Below, in pieces: positions 6,397 to 15,055 of a DNA stretch of 64,000 bases. The notes under the pieces are model-generated. The model worked only from the letters and a program-made list of their open reading frames with translations, did not search any database and was not told the DNA's origin. A program made the position numbers and the translations under genes. Origin of the DNA: Halomonas daqiaonensis (GTDB taxonomy: Bacteria > Pseudomonadota > Gammaproteobacteria > Pseudomonadales > Halomonadaceae); NCBI RefSeq assembly GCF_900109725.1, contig NZ_FOBC01000001.1:62001-126000 (forward strand), read 5' to 3'. Position 1 is the first letter of the stretch. Each line of letters starts with the position of its first letter.

Positions 6397-9252
6397 TCAG
6401 CTTGCCTTCTCGATGCGACACAGCGTGCACTTGGTTTCCTGCATCTGGGTCACCGAGTCATAGCCGTAGGTGGTGGCGGTGTTGGCCGCCTCGCCGAGCA
6501 CATAGGGTGCCGTGCCTTCCGGATAGCGATCATGCAGGCTCTCACCCTGGAACATGCCGCCGAAGTGGAAGGGCATGAACACTACCTCGCGGGCAACGCG
6601 TGGCGTGACCATAGCCTTGACCTTCACACGGCCACCCTCTGCACCCTCGACCCACACCATGTCGCCTTCGGCGATGGCCAGGTCGTTGGCCAGGGCAGGA
6701 TTGATCTCGACGAACATTTCCTGCTGCAGTTCGGCGAGCCAGGCCATGGAACGGCTCTCCTCGCCGCCGCCCTCATACTCCACCAAACGCCCAGAGGTGA
6801 GGATGATCGGGTACTCCCCGGTGACATCCTTCTCCTGGATGGTCCTGTAGAGGGTGGGCAGGCGGTAGTGCGAGGCCACGTCGTCCCAGGTCGGGTAGTC
6901 GGCCACCAGGTCGCGGCGACTGGTATAGAGCGGCTCGCGGTGCTTGGGGATGGGGTCGGGGAAGGTCCAGACGTTGCAGCGCGCCTTAGCGTTGCCGAAG
7001 GGGGCACACTCGTGGGCGATCGCCACGCGCTGGATACCACCGGAGAGGTCGGTCTTCCAGTTCTTGCCCTCCGCTTCGGCCTTCTCCGCGTCGGTCAGGT
7101 CGTCCCACCAGCCGAGGTCCTTGAGCATGGTGTCGGTGAACTCGGGATAGCCGTCCTCGAGCTCGGAGCCTTCGCTGAACGACCCATCAGCGAGGATATT
7201 CTCGCCGTCACGCTCGATACCGAAGCGGGCGCGGAAGGTCAGGCCGCCCTCGGACACCTTCTTGCTGGTGTCGTAGAGGATCGGTGTGCCGGGGTGGCCC
7301 ATCTCGGCGTTGCCCCAGCAGGGCCAGGGCAGGCCATAGTAGTCACCATCGGCCGGGCCGCCTTCGGCGCGCAGGTCGCTGAAGCTGAAGGTGTGCCAGT
7401 TCTGCTGGTGGGCCTTGAGACGTTCCGGGCTCTGGCCGGTGTAGCCGACCGTCCACATGCCGGCGTTGAACTCCCGGGTGATATCCTCGATCAGCGGTTC
7501 ATCGCCGTTCATCTGATAGTTCTTGACCAGCTCATCACCGAAGCCCAGCTTCCTGGCCAGCAGGTACATGATCTCGTGATCCGGCTTGGCCTCGAACAGC
7601 GGCTCGATCACCTTGTCACGCCACTGGATGGAGCGGTTGGTAGCCGTGACGCTGCCGGTGGTCTCGAACTGAGTGCAGGCCGGCAGCAGGAAGACACCGT
7701 CCTGACGGTCGTGCATGACCCCAGCTACGGTGGGATAGGGGTCGACGATGACCATCATCTCGAGCTGCTTCATGGCCTGCTGCATCTCGGGACCACGGGA
7801 CTGGGAATTGACCGCGTGCCCCCAGTAGAACATCGCCTTGAGACGAGAACGCTGGGAGATGTCTTCTTCCTGCTCGAGTACCCCGTCGATCCAGCGCGAG
7901 ACGGTGATGCCGCTCGAGTACATCGGCTTGCCGTCGGTGTACTCGGTCTGATCGAAGCGGCTCTTCAGCCACTCATAGTCGAGATCCCAGACGCGTCCCC
8001 AGTGCTTCCAGGCCCCCTCGGCCAGGCCATAGTAGCCGGGCAGCGAGTGTGACATCAGGCCCAGATCGGTAGCGCCCTGGACGTTGTCGTGGCCGCGGAA
8101 GATGTTTGCCCCGCCGCCGGACTTGCCGATGTTGCCCAGAGCCAACTCGAGGATGCAGTAGGCACGGGTATTGTTGTTGCCGGTGGTGTGCTGGGTACCG
8201 CCCATGCACCACACCACGCAGCCCGGGCGATTCTCGGAAATTCGCCGAGCGGTGTCACGCATCGCCTCCTCGGAAACGCCGGTGATGTTCTCGACCACAT
8301 CGGGCGGGAACTGGGCCACCTCGTTGCGCACCTCGTCCATGGCGTAGACGCGCTGGTCGATGTACTCCCGGTCCTCCCAGCCGTTCTCGAAGATGTGCCA
8401 CAGCAGCCCCCAGATGAAGGCGACGTCGGACCCTGGACGAATCCGCACGAAACTGTCGGCCTTGGCCGCGGTGCGGGTGAAGCGCGGATCGACGACGATG
8501 ATCTGCGCCTGGCTGCGCTCCTTGGCCAGCAGGATGTGCTGCATGGCCACCGGGTGCGCCTCGGACGGGTTGGAGCCGATGAATATGATCGACTTGCTAT
8601 GCTGGATGTCGTTGAGCGAGTTGGTCATCGCCCCGTAGCCCCAGGTGTTGGCCACCCCGGCCACGGTGGTGGAGTGGCAGATACGCGCCTGGTGGTCGGT
8701 GTTGTTGGTCCCGGCCAGGGCCGCGAACTTGCGCATCAGGTAGGCCTGTTCGTTGCTGAACTTGGCCGAGCCCAGCCAGTAGATGCTGTCCGGTCCGTGC
8801 GCCTCGGTGAGTTCCAGGACCTTGTTGCCGATTTGCTCGATGGCCTCGTCCCAGCTCAGCCGCTGCCATTCGCCGCCCACCAGCTTCATGGGATATTTCA
8901 GCCGGCGGTTACCATTGCCGTGGGCACGCAAGGAGGCGCCCTTGGCACAGTGGGCACCACGATTGATGGGGTGGTCGAAGGCCGGTTCCTGCTTGGTCCA
9001 GACGCCTTCCTGGACCTCGGCGTAGACGCCGCAGCCCACGGAGCAGTGCGAACAGATGGTTCGCTTGGTCTCGACGGGTGCTTCGGACCAGGTAGTCTCC
9101 TTCGCAGCCTCTGCACGCTGCATCATGGGGGCGCCCATGAAGCCAGCGGCGGCCAGGCCGCCGGTGGTGGCCCCGCTGCGCTTGAGGAACTGGCGGCGGG
9201 AAATCCCCAGCCCACCGGCCCTCGGGGTATCGGATCTAGGTGTCAGACGCAT
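6397..9252 (-). CDS. fdhA: Formate dehydrogenase catalytic (alpha) subunit, cysteine type
   Basis: 951 residues, a molybdopterin bis-MGD oxidoreductase that oxidises formate to CO2. A twin-arginine signal SRRQFLK occupies residues 18-24, so the enzyme is exported folded. The [4Fe-4S] cluster ligands are C67, C70, C74 and C102. The residue that is selenocysteine in E. coli FdnG is a plain cysteine, C192 in ARICHSTTVAG, with the catalytic His beside it, so no UGA recoding is needed. The C-terminal MGD-binding domain begins near residue 800. AGGAG nine bases upstream sets the start. The metal could be Mo or W; neighbouring moaB and moeA fit either. Confidence 0.95.
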   Translation of the reverse strand: MRLTPRSDTPRAGGLGISRRQFLKRSGATTGGLAAAGFMGAPMMQRAEAAKETTWSEAPVETKRTICSHCSVGCGVYAEVQEGVWTKQEPAFDHPINRGAHCAKGASLRAHGNGNRRLKYPMKLVGGEWQRLSWDEAIEQIGNKVLELTEAHGPDSIYWLGSAKFSNEQAYLMRKFAALAGTNNTDHQARICHSTTVAGVANTWGYGAMTNSLNDIQHSKSIIFIGSNPSEAHPVAMQHILLAKERSQAQIIVVDPRFTRTAAKADSFVRIRPGSDVAFIWGLLWHIFENGWEDREYIDQRVYAMDEVRNEVAQFPPDVVENITGVSEEAMRDTARRISENRPGCVVWCMGGTQHTTGNNNTRAYCILELALGNIGKSGGGANIFRGHDNVQGATDLGLMSHSLPGYYGLAEGAWKHWGRVWDLDYEWLKSRFDQTEYTDGKPMYSSGITVSRWIDGVLEQEEDISQRSRLKAMFYWGHAVNSQSRGPEMQQAMKQLEMMVIVDPYPTVAGVMHDRQDGVFLLPACTQFETTGSVTATNRSIQWRDKVIEPLFEAKPDHEIMYLLARKLGFGDELVKNYQMNGDEPLIEDITREFNAGMWTVGYTGQSPERLKAHQQNWHTFSFSDLRAEGGPADGDYYGLPWPCWGNAEMGHPGTPILYDTSKKVSEGGLTFRARFGIERDGENILADGSFSEGSELEDGYPEFTDTMLKDLGWWDDLTDAEKAEAEGKNWKTDLSGGIQRVAIAHECAPFGNAKARCNVWTFPDPIPKHREPLYTSRRDLVADYPTWDDVASHYRLPTLYRTIQEKDVTGEYPIILTSGRLVEYEGGGEESRSMAWLAELQQEMFVEINPALANDLAIAEGDMVWVEGAEGGRVKVKAMVTPRVAREVVFMPFHFGGMFQGESLHDRYPEGTAPYVLGEAANTATTYGYDSVTQMQETKCTLCRIEKAS

Positions 9253-9278
9253 GGCATCGCTCTCCTGGCTCGGGGCCG

Positions 9279-9482
9279 TCAGTCACGCAGGGTGGCGTAG
9301 AAGGCACGGATATGGGGGGTTTCCCGGTACTCTCGGGAGGGCTCAGCGGCCTTTGTCGTTGGCTTGGCGTCGGCCTGGGCCAGGGTCACATGGCCTACCG
9401 CCGCCGCCGCTCCAGCGGCGGCGGTGCCGGCGCCGAGTGTCTTGAGGAAGCGCCGGCGCTCGGGGTTGCGTGTGTTGGACAT
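9279..9482 (-). CDS. Small twin-arginine protein of the formate dehydrogenase region
   Basis: 67 residues made of a Tat signal (ERRRFLKTLGAG, then an Ala/Gly-rich hydrophobic stretch ending near ALAQAD) and a short hydrophilic tail. Such small Tat-targeted proteins sit directly upstream of fdhA in many bacteria and are thought to be an accessory subunit or assembly factor. AGGAG eight bases before the ATG at 9482 sets the start; a longer frame from 9518 lacks support. It lies 26 bases before fdhA. Confidence 0.85.
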   Translation of the reverse strand: MSNTRNPERRRFLKTLGAGTAAAGAAAAVGHVTLAQADAKPTTKAAEPSREYRETPHIRAFYATLRD

Positions 9483-9564
9483 GGGGATGTCTCCTCTACT
9501 CGTGCTGTCTAGGGCCACTGCCGGGCCCCGTTATGGTTATGGCATCACGGTCCGCTGTGAGGTG

Positions 9565-10167
9565 TCAGGGTTCGACGATCCTTACCGGATCCTCGAGCGA
9601 CTCGGCCTCGAGTCGCCGAGTCTCCACTTCCATGAAAGCCTGGCCGAGCAGGCCCAGCTGTGCGTGGAAAGGGGTGTCGACCTGGCCGAGATCTGCCAGG
9701 CATTGCGAGGCCCAGGGGGCGAGATGGGCCATGAAGAAGCGCGCCTCATCCGGGGAGCGGGCCTCGATCAGCATGGCCATGACTTCACACAAGGCGGCCA
9801 GGTGGTCTTCCGGGTCCCGACTGTGCTCGGCACGCTGGAAGCCCAGTGTCTTGAGGTCGCGGCGCAGGGCGATCAGCGCCGCATCCATCAGCTCGCCGTT
9901 GCGGTACCAGGAGGCATAGGGCGTGATGTCGCCCTGTACTACCCCCACCAGATGACGGAAATGGGCGCGTTTGAGGGCCTCAGCCCGGGCCTCTCCCGCC
10001 GCGGCGATCAGTGACGCCCAGCGCTCGGCGAGCAGGGTGCCGTCCTGCTCGACCTCCAGCCCGGCTAGCCAGTCGAGCAGCGAGGCATCGGGCGCCTCGC
10101 GCAGCAGCCTCGCCAGCAGCCGGTAAACATCGGCTCGCAGGGCATCACGTTCGTTCAATTCGCTCAT
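9565..10167 (-). CDS. TorD/DmsD-family redox enzyme maturation chaperone
   Basis: 200 residues, all helical, with RADVYRLLARLLREAPDA at the N-terminus and the family-typical block GDITPYASWYRNGELMD in the middle. Such chaperones hold the Tat signal and apo form of a Mo enzyme until the cofactor is inserted; here the client is presumably FdhA or the small Tat protein. Two ATGs compete: 10176 has the ribosome binding site too close, so 10167 (GAAGG ten bases before) is preferred. It follows the polyferredoxin gene by five bases. Confidence 0.87.
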   Translation of the reverse strand: MSELNERDALRADVYRLLARLLREAPDASLLDWLAGLEVEQDGTLLAERWASLIAAAGEARAEALKRAHFRHLVGVVQGDITPYASWYRNGELMDAALIALRRDLKTLGFQRAEHSRDPEDHLAALCEVMAMLIEARSPDEARFFMAHLAPWASQCLADLGQVDTPFHAQLGLLGQAFMEVETRRLEAESLEDPVRIVEP

Positions 10168-10172
10168 GAGAC

Positions 10173-11885
10173 TCATACCTTCAGCTGCGCTTCAGGGTCA
10201 CGGGCCATGGCCTGCCACACATCCTTGACGCGGCAGTCCTCGCACATCTCAAGCCGGGCCAGAGCATCGCCGGCGAAGTAGGGATGATCGGCCAGCTTGG
10301 CCTTGAGGGTCGCGACGGTACTCATGGTGGCGAACGGCTTGCCACAGCGAATGCATGGAAAGGCCGCTTCCTCGTGCTGGACCTGTCGCTCTCGTCGGGT
10401 CGGGTCGGCCAGAAAACCGGGTACCAGGGTGATGGCATCCTCCGGACAGGCCTCAGCGCATAGCCCGCATTGCACGCAGTCTGCCTCGCGGAAGCTCAAC
10501 AGGGGACGGTCGTCACCGGTGGCCAGTGCCGGGGTGGGGCAGTTGGATACGCAGGAGAAGCACAGCGTACAGGCCTCGCCATCGACGGCCAGGCCCCCAT
10601 AGGCGGCGCCGGGCGGCAGGGTGTGGCGCTGTCCATCGGGGCTGCCGAGGGCCTCCAGGTGGGTCAGTACGCTATCGAGGCGGTCGCGTTTGTCATTTCC
10701 GGTGAACGCCAGGGGTTCGCCAACCAGCGGCGCCTCGCCCGGCAGGGCGTCGCGAGCGGCCATGTCGCCGGACATCAAGCGGGTCAACCGTGATGGTGAG
10801 TGGCCGAGGGCCTGGAGCAGGGCATGGGCTTGGTCGAGCTGATCGTCGATGAAGCTCGTGAGGCGACCGGGCATTCCTGGACGGTACTGGATGCGGACTT
10901 CGGCGGCACCGCCGGCCAGGGCGGTCAACCACTGGTCGTGTCCGGCGGCCCCCAACTCTTCAAGCGGAATGTCGAGGACATGGCCTGCGGCATCGTTTTC
11001 CCCGACCAGATCACCGGCTTCGGCAAAGCGCACCACCGGCGCCGTGCCACCGGCTTCCCGATAGGCGGCAAGCCAGGCGAGCAGGGTCTCCTGCTGGCGT
11101 GCCGTCTCGGGGAGACGGAACTGGATCGCCCCGGTGGGGCAGGCGCTGCTACAGCTTCCGACGCCGTGGCAGCGGAAGGGATCGATCTCGATCCATGCCT
11201 CGATACGGCCCTGGTGGCTGTGGACAGCATCGGCCGGGCAGACGTCCAGGCAGCGGGTGCAGCCCGTATAGCCGCTGGCAGAATGGGCACAGAGGGCATT
11301 GTCGATCTGGAAATAGCGCGGCTTGTCGAACTCGCCCACCAGCCCGGCGAGGGCCTCAAGCTGGTCGTCACGTTGCGTGTCATGCCATGCGAGGGCGAGA
11401 TAGCCCGGCGGGGGCAACTCGAGGGCAAGCACCGGGGACTCGCCCAAGTCGAGGATCAGATCGAAATGCTCGCGGTCAGTCAGCGCCCTTGCCAGGTCCA
11501 GTGGCCCGTCCTCGACTGCCATGCGGACCGTGAAGTGTCCGAGGTAGCCCTCGATGTCCACCGTACGCGCCTGTGCCCTGGATAGCCGTTGGCTGGTCAT
11601 GCCGGCGGTGTCGGCGAGAAGCGCCTCGTCCTCTTCGCCTGTCTCGCTGCTGTCCATCGGCTCGGTGAATAGCAGGGTCGGAAGGGGAAGGCCGTGCTCG
11701 TGCAGGGCTCGAGCCGCCCGACGAACGTCACGCTCGTTGCCGAGCACGAGGGCATGACCCTGGCTGTGGTAGGCGACACTTGCCGGGGTGAGATTGAGCG
11801 GCCAGGAGACACGGCGGTGTGCCGCCTCTCGGGCCTGCCGGTTGCGGTCGTCGTCCACCGGCATGATATTGATTGGCTGGTTCAT
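10173..11885 (-). CDS. Formate-dehydrogenase-associated 4Fe-4S polyferredoxin
   Basis: 570 residues. At least four ferredoxin cysteine groups are visible: CTRCLDVCPADAV near 215, CHGVGSCSSACP near 245, CTLCFSCVSNCP near 445 and CVQCGLCAEACP near 475. An isolated CIRC near 520 and CEDC near 553 may add another site. No signal peptide or membrane helix is seen, so it is cytoplasmic. Proteins of this type occur in formate dehydrogenase operons with DUF3305, DUF3306 and TorD-like genes. A role in electron supply or enzyme assembly is inferred, not shown. The AT-rich gap upstream (11886-11988) could hold a second promoter. Confidence 0.85.
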   Translation of the reverse strand: MNQPINIMPVDDDRNRQAREAAHRRVSWPLNLTPASVAYHSQGHALVLGNERDVRRAARALHEHGLPLPTLLFTEPMDSSETGEEDEALLADTAGMTSQRLSRAQARTVDIEGYLGHFTVRMAVEDGPLDLARALTDREHFDLILDLGESPVLALELPPPGYLALAWHDTQRDDQLEALAGLVGEFDKPRYFQIDNALCAHSASGYTGCTRCLDVCPADAVHSHQGRIEAWIEIDPFRCHGVGSCSSACPTGAIQFRLPETARQQETLLAWLAAYREAGGTAPVVRFAEAGDLVGENDAAGHVLDIPLEELGAAGHDQWLTALAGGAAEVRIQYRPGMPGRLTSFIDDQLDQAHALLQALGHSPSRLTRLMSGDMAARDALPGEAPLVGEPLAFTGNDKRDRLDSVLTHLEALGSPDGQRHTLPPGAAYGGLAVDGEACTLCFSCVSNCPTPALATGDDRPLLSFREADCVQCGLCAEACPEDAITLVPGFLADPTRRERQVQHEEAAFPCIRCGKPFATMSTVATLKAKLADHPYFAGDALARLEMCEDCRVKDVWQAMARDPEAQLKV

Positions 11886-11988
11886 GCAGTCTCACGGTCG
11901 AGTGGCGTAGGATGAACGTGTTCTTATTGTTAAGTGCTTATTTATGAGTGTTGGTCGAATCGGCACCGCGCACAAAGGCTCCCTTGGT

Positions 11989-12606
11989 CTAAGGCGTACT
12001 TGGCGTTCGGCTGGGGTTGCTCACCAGTTCCTCGGGTTGTTGCTCTTCCTCGGGTTGTTGCTCTTCTTCGGGTTGCTCTTTCTCGATGTTTTCGCGTGTC
12101 ACCTCTACCTGCTTGTCGTGCCCGACGGTAGCCTGCTGGGCATCGGCGTGTGATGCCTCCTTGGCCTCTCGGCCATTTTCTTCCAGGGCGTCGTTGTCGT
12201 CTTCCACTTGTCGGCGTGTCCAGTTGCGCAGACGTTCGGCCACCTCACTGGCCAGGGGCTGGAGCTTCTGCCGATAATCATCGTCGTAGTCATCGAGACC
12301 GTCGCGGATGCCGTAATGGTCCGCGGCAAAGAGGCGTCGCAATGCGCGCTTGCGCAGGCCGGCACTGACCCCGGAGGCCAGGTAGGCCTTGATGTCGCTG
12401 CCGGCGGGCAGGGTATCCGGGTCGGGCAGAGTGTGATCGAGGCTGCCGGACGCCGGCGAAGCGGAGGGCTCGGCAGCCCGGTCGGGGTGATCGGATTCCA
12501 GCGTTTCCCGGTCAGGCTCATCGTCCTGGCGCGGCGGTGCCGTGGTCTCCGGCGAGGCCGGGATCTCACCGCGCTTGAGGCGGGACCATCTCTCGAGCCT
12601 GCTCAT
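11989..12606 (-). CDS. DUF3306 domain protein
   Basis: 205 residues. The start MSRLERWSRLKRGEI and the block LPAGSDIKAYLASGVSAGLRKRALRRLFA identify DUF3306, a family of unknown function found in formate dehydrogenase operons. The N-terminal third is rich in Pro, Ser and acidic residues and looks disordered. The C-terminus is very acidic with repeated EEEQQP units encoded by an 18-base tandem repeat. Its ATG overlaps the DUF3305 stop (ATGA), so the two are translationally coupled. Confidence 0.85.
   Translation of the reverse strand: MSRLERWSRLKRGEIPASPETTAPPRQDDEPDRETLESDHPDRAAEPSASPASGSLDHTLPDPDTLPAGSDIKAYLASGVSAGLRKRALRRLFAADHYGIRDGLDDYDDDYRQKLQPLASEVAERLRNWTRRQVEDDNDALEENGREAKEASHADAQQATVGHDKQVEVTRENIEKEQPEEEQQPEEEQQPEELVSNPSRTPSTP
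12030..12080. repeat. 18-bp tandem repeat inside the DUF3306 gene
   Basis: Two identical copies of CCTCGGGTTGTTGCTCTT (12030-12047 and 12048-12065) are followed by a 15-base variant (12066-12080). On the coding strand this encodes a repeated acidic EEEQQP unit. Copy number probably varies between strains. Confidence 0.9.
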
Positions 12607-13034
12607 GCCTCGATCTCCCGGGCACGCCCGGCACCCTTGCGTTTCTTCTTGCGCCCCTCCGCCGGGGCCTCGCCATGGTGGGCGATATACGCCTCGATCC
12701 AGGCCTGTATCGCCAGCGGCATGTCGACTTCCAACACGCGGTGCTCGCCATCGAGCCAGCTCGCTGCCACATCCTGGCTGGCGGTGATGGCAACAGGTGC
12801 TGGGCGGGTCCCGGCCTCACCGGCCTGCACGAACAGGCGGGGGGTACCACTGGTCAGGTTGAAGCGGTAGGCAGCGCGTTCGGTCATGTAGAGTTGCAGG
12901 TTCAGCGCCCAAGGGCCGTCGTGCCCCGGTACGAGCTCGATGATCTTCCAGCGTATCGTGGTGAAGCCCTTGATGGAGAGCGGTTCGCCGACGACATCGA
13001 AGCTGAGAGGACGGATGCTGGTGATCGATGACAT
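12603..13034 (-). CDS. DUF3305 domain protein
   Basis: 143 residues matching DUF3305, with the core TTIRWKIIELVPG, LYMTERAAYRFNLTSGTPRLFV and DMPLAIQAWIEAYIAHHGEAP. It ends in a basic tail of Lys and Arg. Function is unknown; the family is tied to formate dehydrogenase operons next to DUF3306. It is the first gene of the minus-strand fdh operon, and fdhD diverges about 100 bases away, so the gap between them should hold promoters for both. Confidence 0.85.
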   Translation of the reverse strand: MSSITSIRPLSFDVVGEPLSIKGFTTIRWKIIELVPGHDGPWALNLQLYMTERAAYRFNLTSGTPRLFVQAGEAGTRPAPVAITASQDVAASWLDGEHRVLEVDMPLAIQAWIEAYIAHHGEAPAEGRKKKRKGAGRAREIEA

Positions 13035-13130
13035 GGGGAGGGGTCTCCAACCTTGTGTACCTGATAGTAAAGACAGTAAGGGGAGACAATGCCATTATCG
13101 GCAATCAACGTTTTTATCGAGGAGCCGTGG

Positions 13131-13976
13131 ATGCAAGAGATCAGCCTGAGTCGGGCGCGCTTGCCTGCCACCCTGGAGATCGAGGTGCTCGACGAGTTCG
13201 GCGCCGCCAAACGGCAGGCCATCGCCGCGGAACGGGCCCTGACTGTGTACCTCAACAAGCGAGAGATCGTCACCCTGATGACTCTCGGGGCCGACCCCGA
13301 GGCCCTGGTGATCGGCTACCTGCGCAACCAGGGGCTGCTCGTCGATCAACGGGACCTCCAGGCGGTACATGTGGATTGGGAGGTTGAGGCAGCCGCAGTG
13401 GTCACCCGCCACCTGCCCGAAGATCTTGAGGAGCGCCTGGGTCAGCGGACGGTGACCACCGGCTGCGGTCAGGGGACGGTCTTTGGCCGGCTGCTCGAGG
13501 CCACCTCATTGCGTCCGCTGCCGGCCACCGTGATGCGTCAATCGGTGCTCTACCGGCTGCTTGACAACCTCGGTGCCTATAACGAGACCTATCGAAGTGC
13601 CGGTGCCGTGCACGGCTGCGCGCTGTGCCGCCAGGAGGGGGTGCTGGACTTCGTCGAGGACGTGGGGCGTCACAATGCCGTGGACACCCTGGCCGGCCGC
13701 CAGTGGCTGGCGGCGGCGGAAAGCACCGATGCCGACATCTTCTACACCACCGGACGGCTGACCTCGGAGATGGTGCTCAAGGTGGCGCAGATGGGGATCG
13801 GCATACTGGTATCGCGCTCGGGCGTGACCCAGAAGGGCGTGGAACTGGCCGAGCGTTTCGGCGTGCTGCTGATCGCCCGCGCCAAGGGACGCCACTTCCA
13901 GGCGATCCATGGCGCGGGCCGGCTCGAGCTAGATGCCGTACCGACGCGTCGGCCGGGAGACCGGGCGCAAGCGTGA
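13131..13976 (+). CDS. fdhD: Formate dehydrogenase accessory sulfurtransferase FdhD
   Basis: 281 residues. FdhD moves sulfur from a cysteine desulfurase to the Mo-bisMGD cofactor and is needed for active formate dehydrogenase. The catalytic CxxC pair is C163 and C166 (VHGCALCRQ), and the family block FVEDVGRHNAVDT follows. GAGGAG eight bases before the ATG at 13131 sets the start; an earlier ATG at 13089 lacks such a signal and adds residues outside the family. It is divergent from the fdh operon. Confidence 0.93.
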   Translation: MQEISLSRARLPATLEIEVLDEFGAAKRQAIAAERALTVYLNKREIVTLMTLGADPEALVIGYLRNQGLLVDQRDLQAVHVDWEVEAAAVVTRHLPEDLEERLGQRTVTTGCGQGTVFGRLLEATSLRPLPATVMRQSVLYRLLDNLGAYNETYRSAGAVHGCALCRQEGVLDFVEDVGRHNAVDTLAGRQWLAAAESTDADIFYTTGRLTSEMVLKVAQMGIGILVSRSGVTQKGVELAERFGVLLIARAKGRHFQAIHGAGRLELDAVPTRRPGDRAQA

Positions 13977-14009
13977 GCCTCAGGCGCTGCTATCGCCTCG
14001 GCGGGGAGG

Positions 14010-14945
14010 TCACTCGCCGAAGGGCAGCCCGAGCAGGGCCTTGAGATGTGCCTCGGCACTACGTCCCAAGGAATCGAGGTCATAGCCGCCTTCCAGCACC
14101 GACACCAGCCGACCATCGGCATAGAGAGCAGCGATCTCCAATGCCATAAGAGTGATCCAGTGGTAGTCCTCGTCTTCCAGATTGAGCTCCGCCATGGGGT
14201 CCTCGCGGTGGGCGTCGAAGCCCGCCGAGACCAGCACAATTTCCGGCTTGAAGGCATGCAGGGCAGGCAGCCAGTCGTCCTCGATCGCCTGGCGGAAGGC
14301 AGCGCTGTCGGTACCCGCGTGCAAGGGCGTATTGACCACGTTGTTCCATTCGCTGCGCAGGTAGCGCCAGGGATAGAAGGGGTACTGGAAGCTGGTACAG
14401 ACCAGCACCTCGGGATCATCCTTGAAGATGTCGATGGTACCGTTGCACTGGTGCACGTCGAAGTCGAGGATAGCGATCTTGCGAGCCCCGTACTTGGCCC
14501 TGGCGTGGGCCGCCCCCACCGCCACATTGTTGTAGAAGCAGAAGCCCATGGCGTCCGTGGCTTCGGCATGATGTCCCGGGGGACGCACCGCACAGAAGAC
14601 GTTGTCGGCCTGGTGCCGGAACACCTGGTCGACCCCGCGCACCACGGCGCCTGCCGCTACCCTTGCCGCCTTGAGGCTATTCGGATTCATCATGGTGTCA
14701 CTGTCGAGCGTGACGATGCCGTGCTCCGGCACGCACTTGTCCAGTGCCCGCAGATGGCGAAGAGGGTGGACTCGTGCCAGCTGCTCTTCGGTCGCCTCGA
14801 CGGCATCCGATTGCATGGTCTGCTGCAGCACGCCGGATAGCATCAGCCTTGCCCGGATGGCATCCAGCCGCAAGGGACTTTCGGGATGTTCGGGGCCCAT
14901 GTGATGCAACTGACAGTCGGGGTGAGTAATGTAGGCGGTGATCAT
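14010..14945 (-). CDS. Histone-deacetylase-family (AcuC-like) amidohydrolase
   Basis: 311 residues with the full HDAC fold signature: RPPGHHAE (H125, H126), the zinc ligands D163 and H165 in DFDVHQCNGT, D244 in AGFDAH, and the catalytic Tyr288 in EGGYD. Note that the usual HHGNGT is HQCNGT. Bacterial members remove acetyl groups from lysines or from small amines such as acetylpolyamines, so the substrate cannot be read from sequence. It diverges from a Pat-type protein acetyltransferase across 110 bases, which suggests paired acetylation and deacetylation. GGAG nine bases before the ATG supports the start. Confidence 0.88.
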   Translation of the reverse strand: MITAYITHPDCQLHHMGPEHPESPLRLDAIRARLMLSGVLQQTMQSDAVEATEEQLARVHPLRHLRALDKCVPEHGIVTLDSDTMMNPNSLKAARVAAGAVVRGVDQVFRHQADNVFCAVRPPGHHAEATDAMGFCFYNNVAVGAAHARAKYGARKIAILDFDVHQCNGTIDIFKDDPEVLVCTSFQYPFYPWRYLRSEWNNVVNTPLHAGTDSAAFRQAIEDDWLPALHAFKPEIVLVSAGFDAHREDPMAELNLEDEDYHWITLMALEIAALYADGRLVSVLEGGYDLDSLGRSAEAHLKALLGLPFGE

Positions 14946-15055
14946 GCACTGGCTCCGAAATGACTGAGGTCACCTTAATCGTGGCGCCCGCTTGCAGGAC
15001 AGTGTCAATAAGTCGTACACAATGAAGGGCAACGTCCCTTCAGGGAGGATCTTGC

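Noticed and set aside
6307..8052. Plus-strand open frame of 581 codons opposite fdhA
   Set aside because: It is a shadow of the GC-rich fdhA gene. It has no recognisable domain, and fdhA on the other strand has full motifs and a good ribosome binding site.
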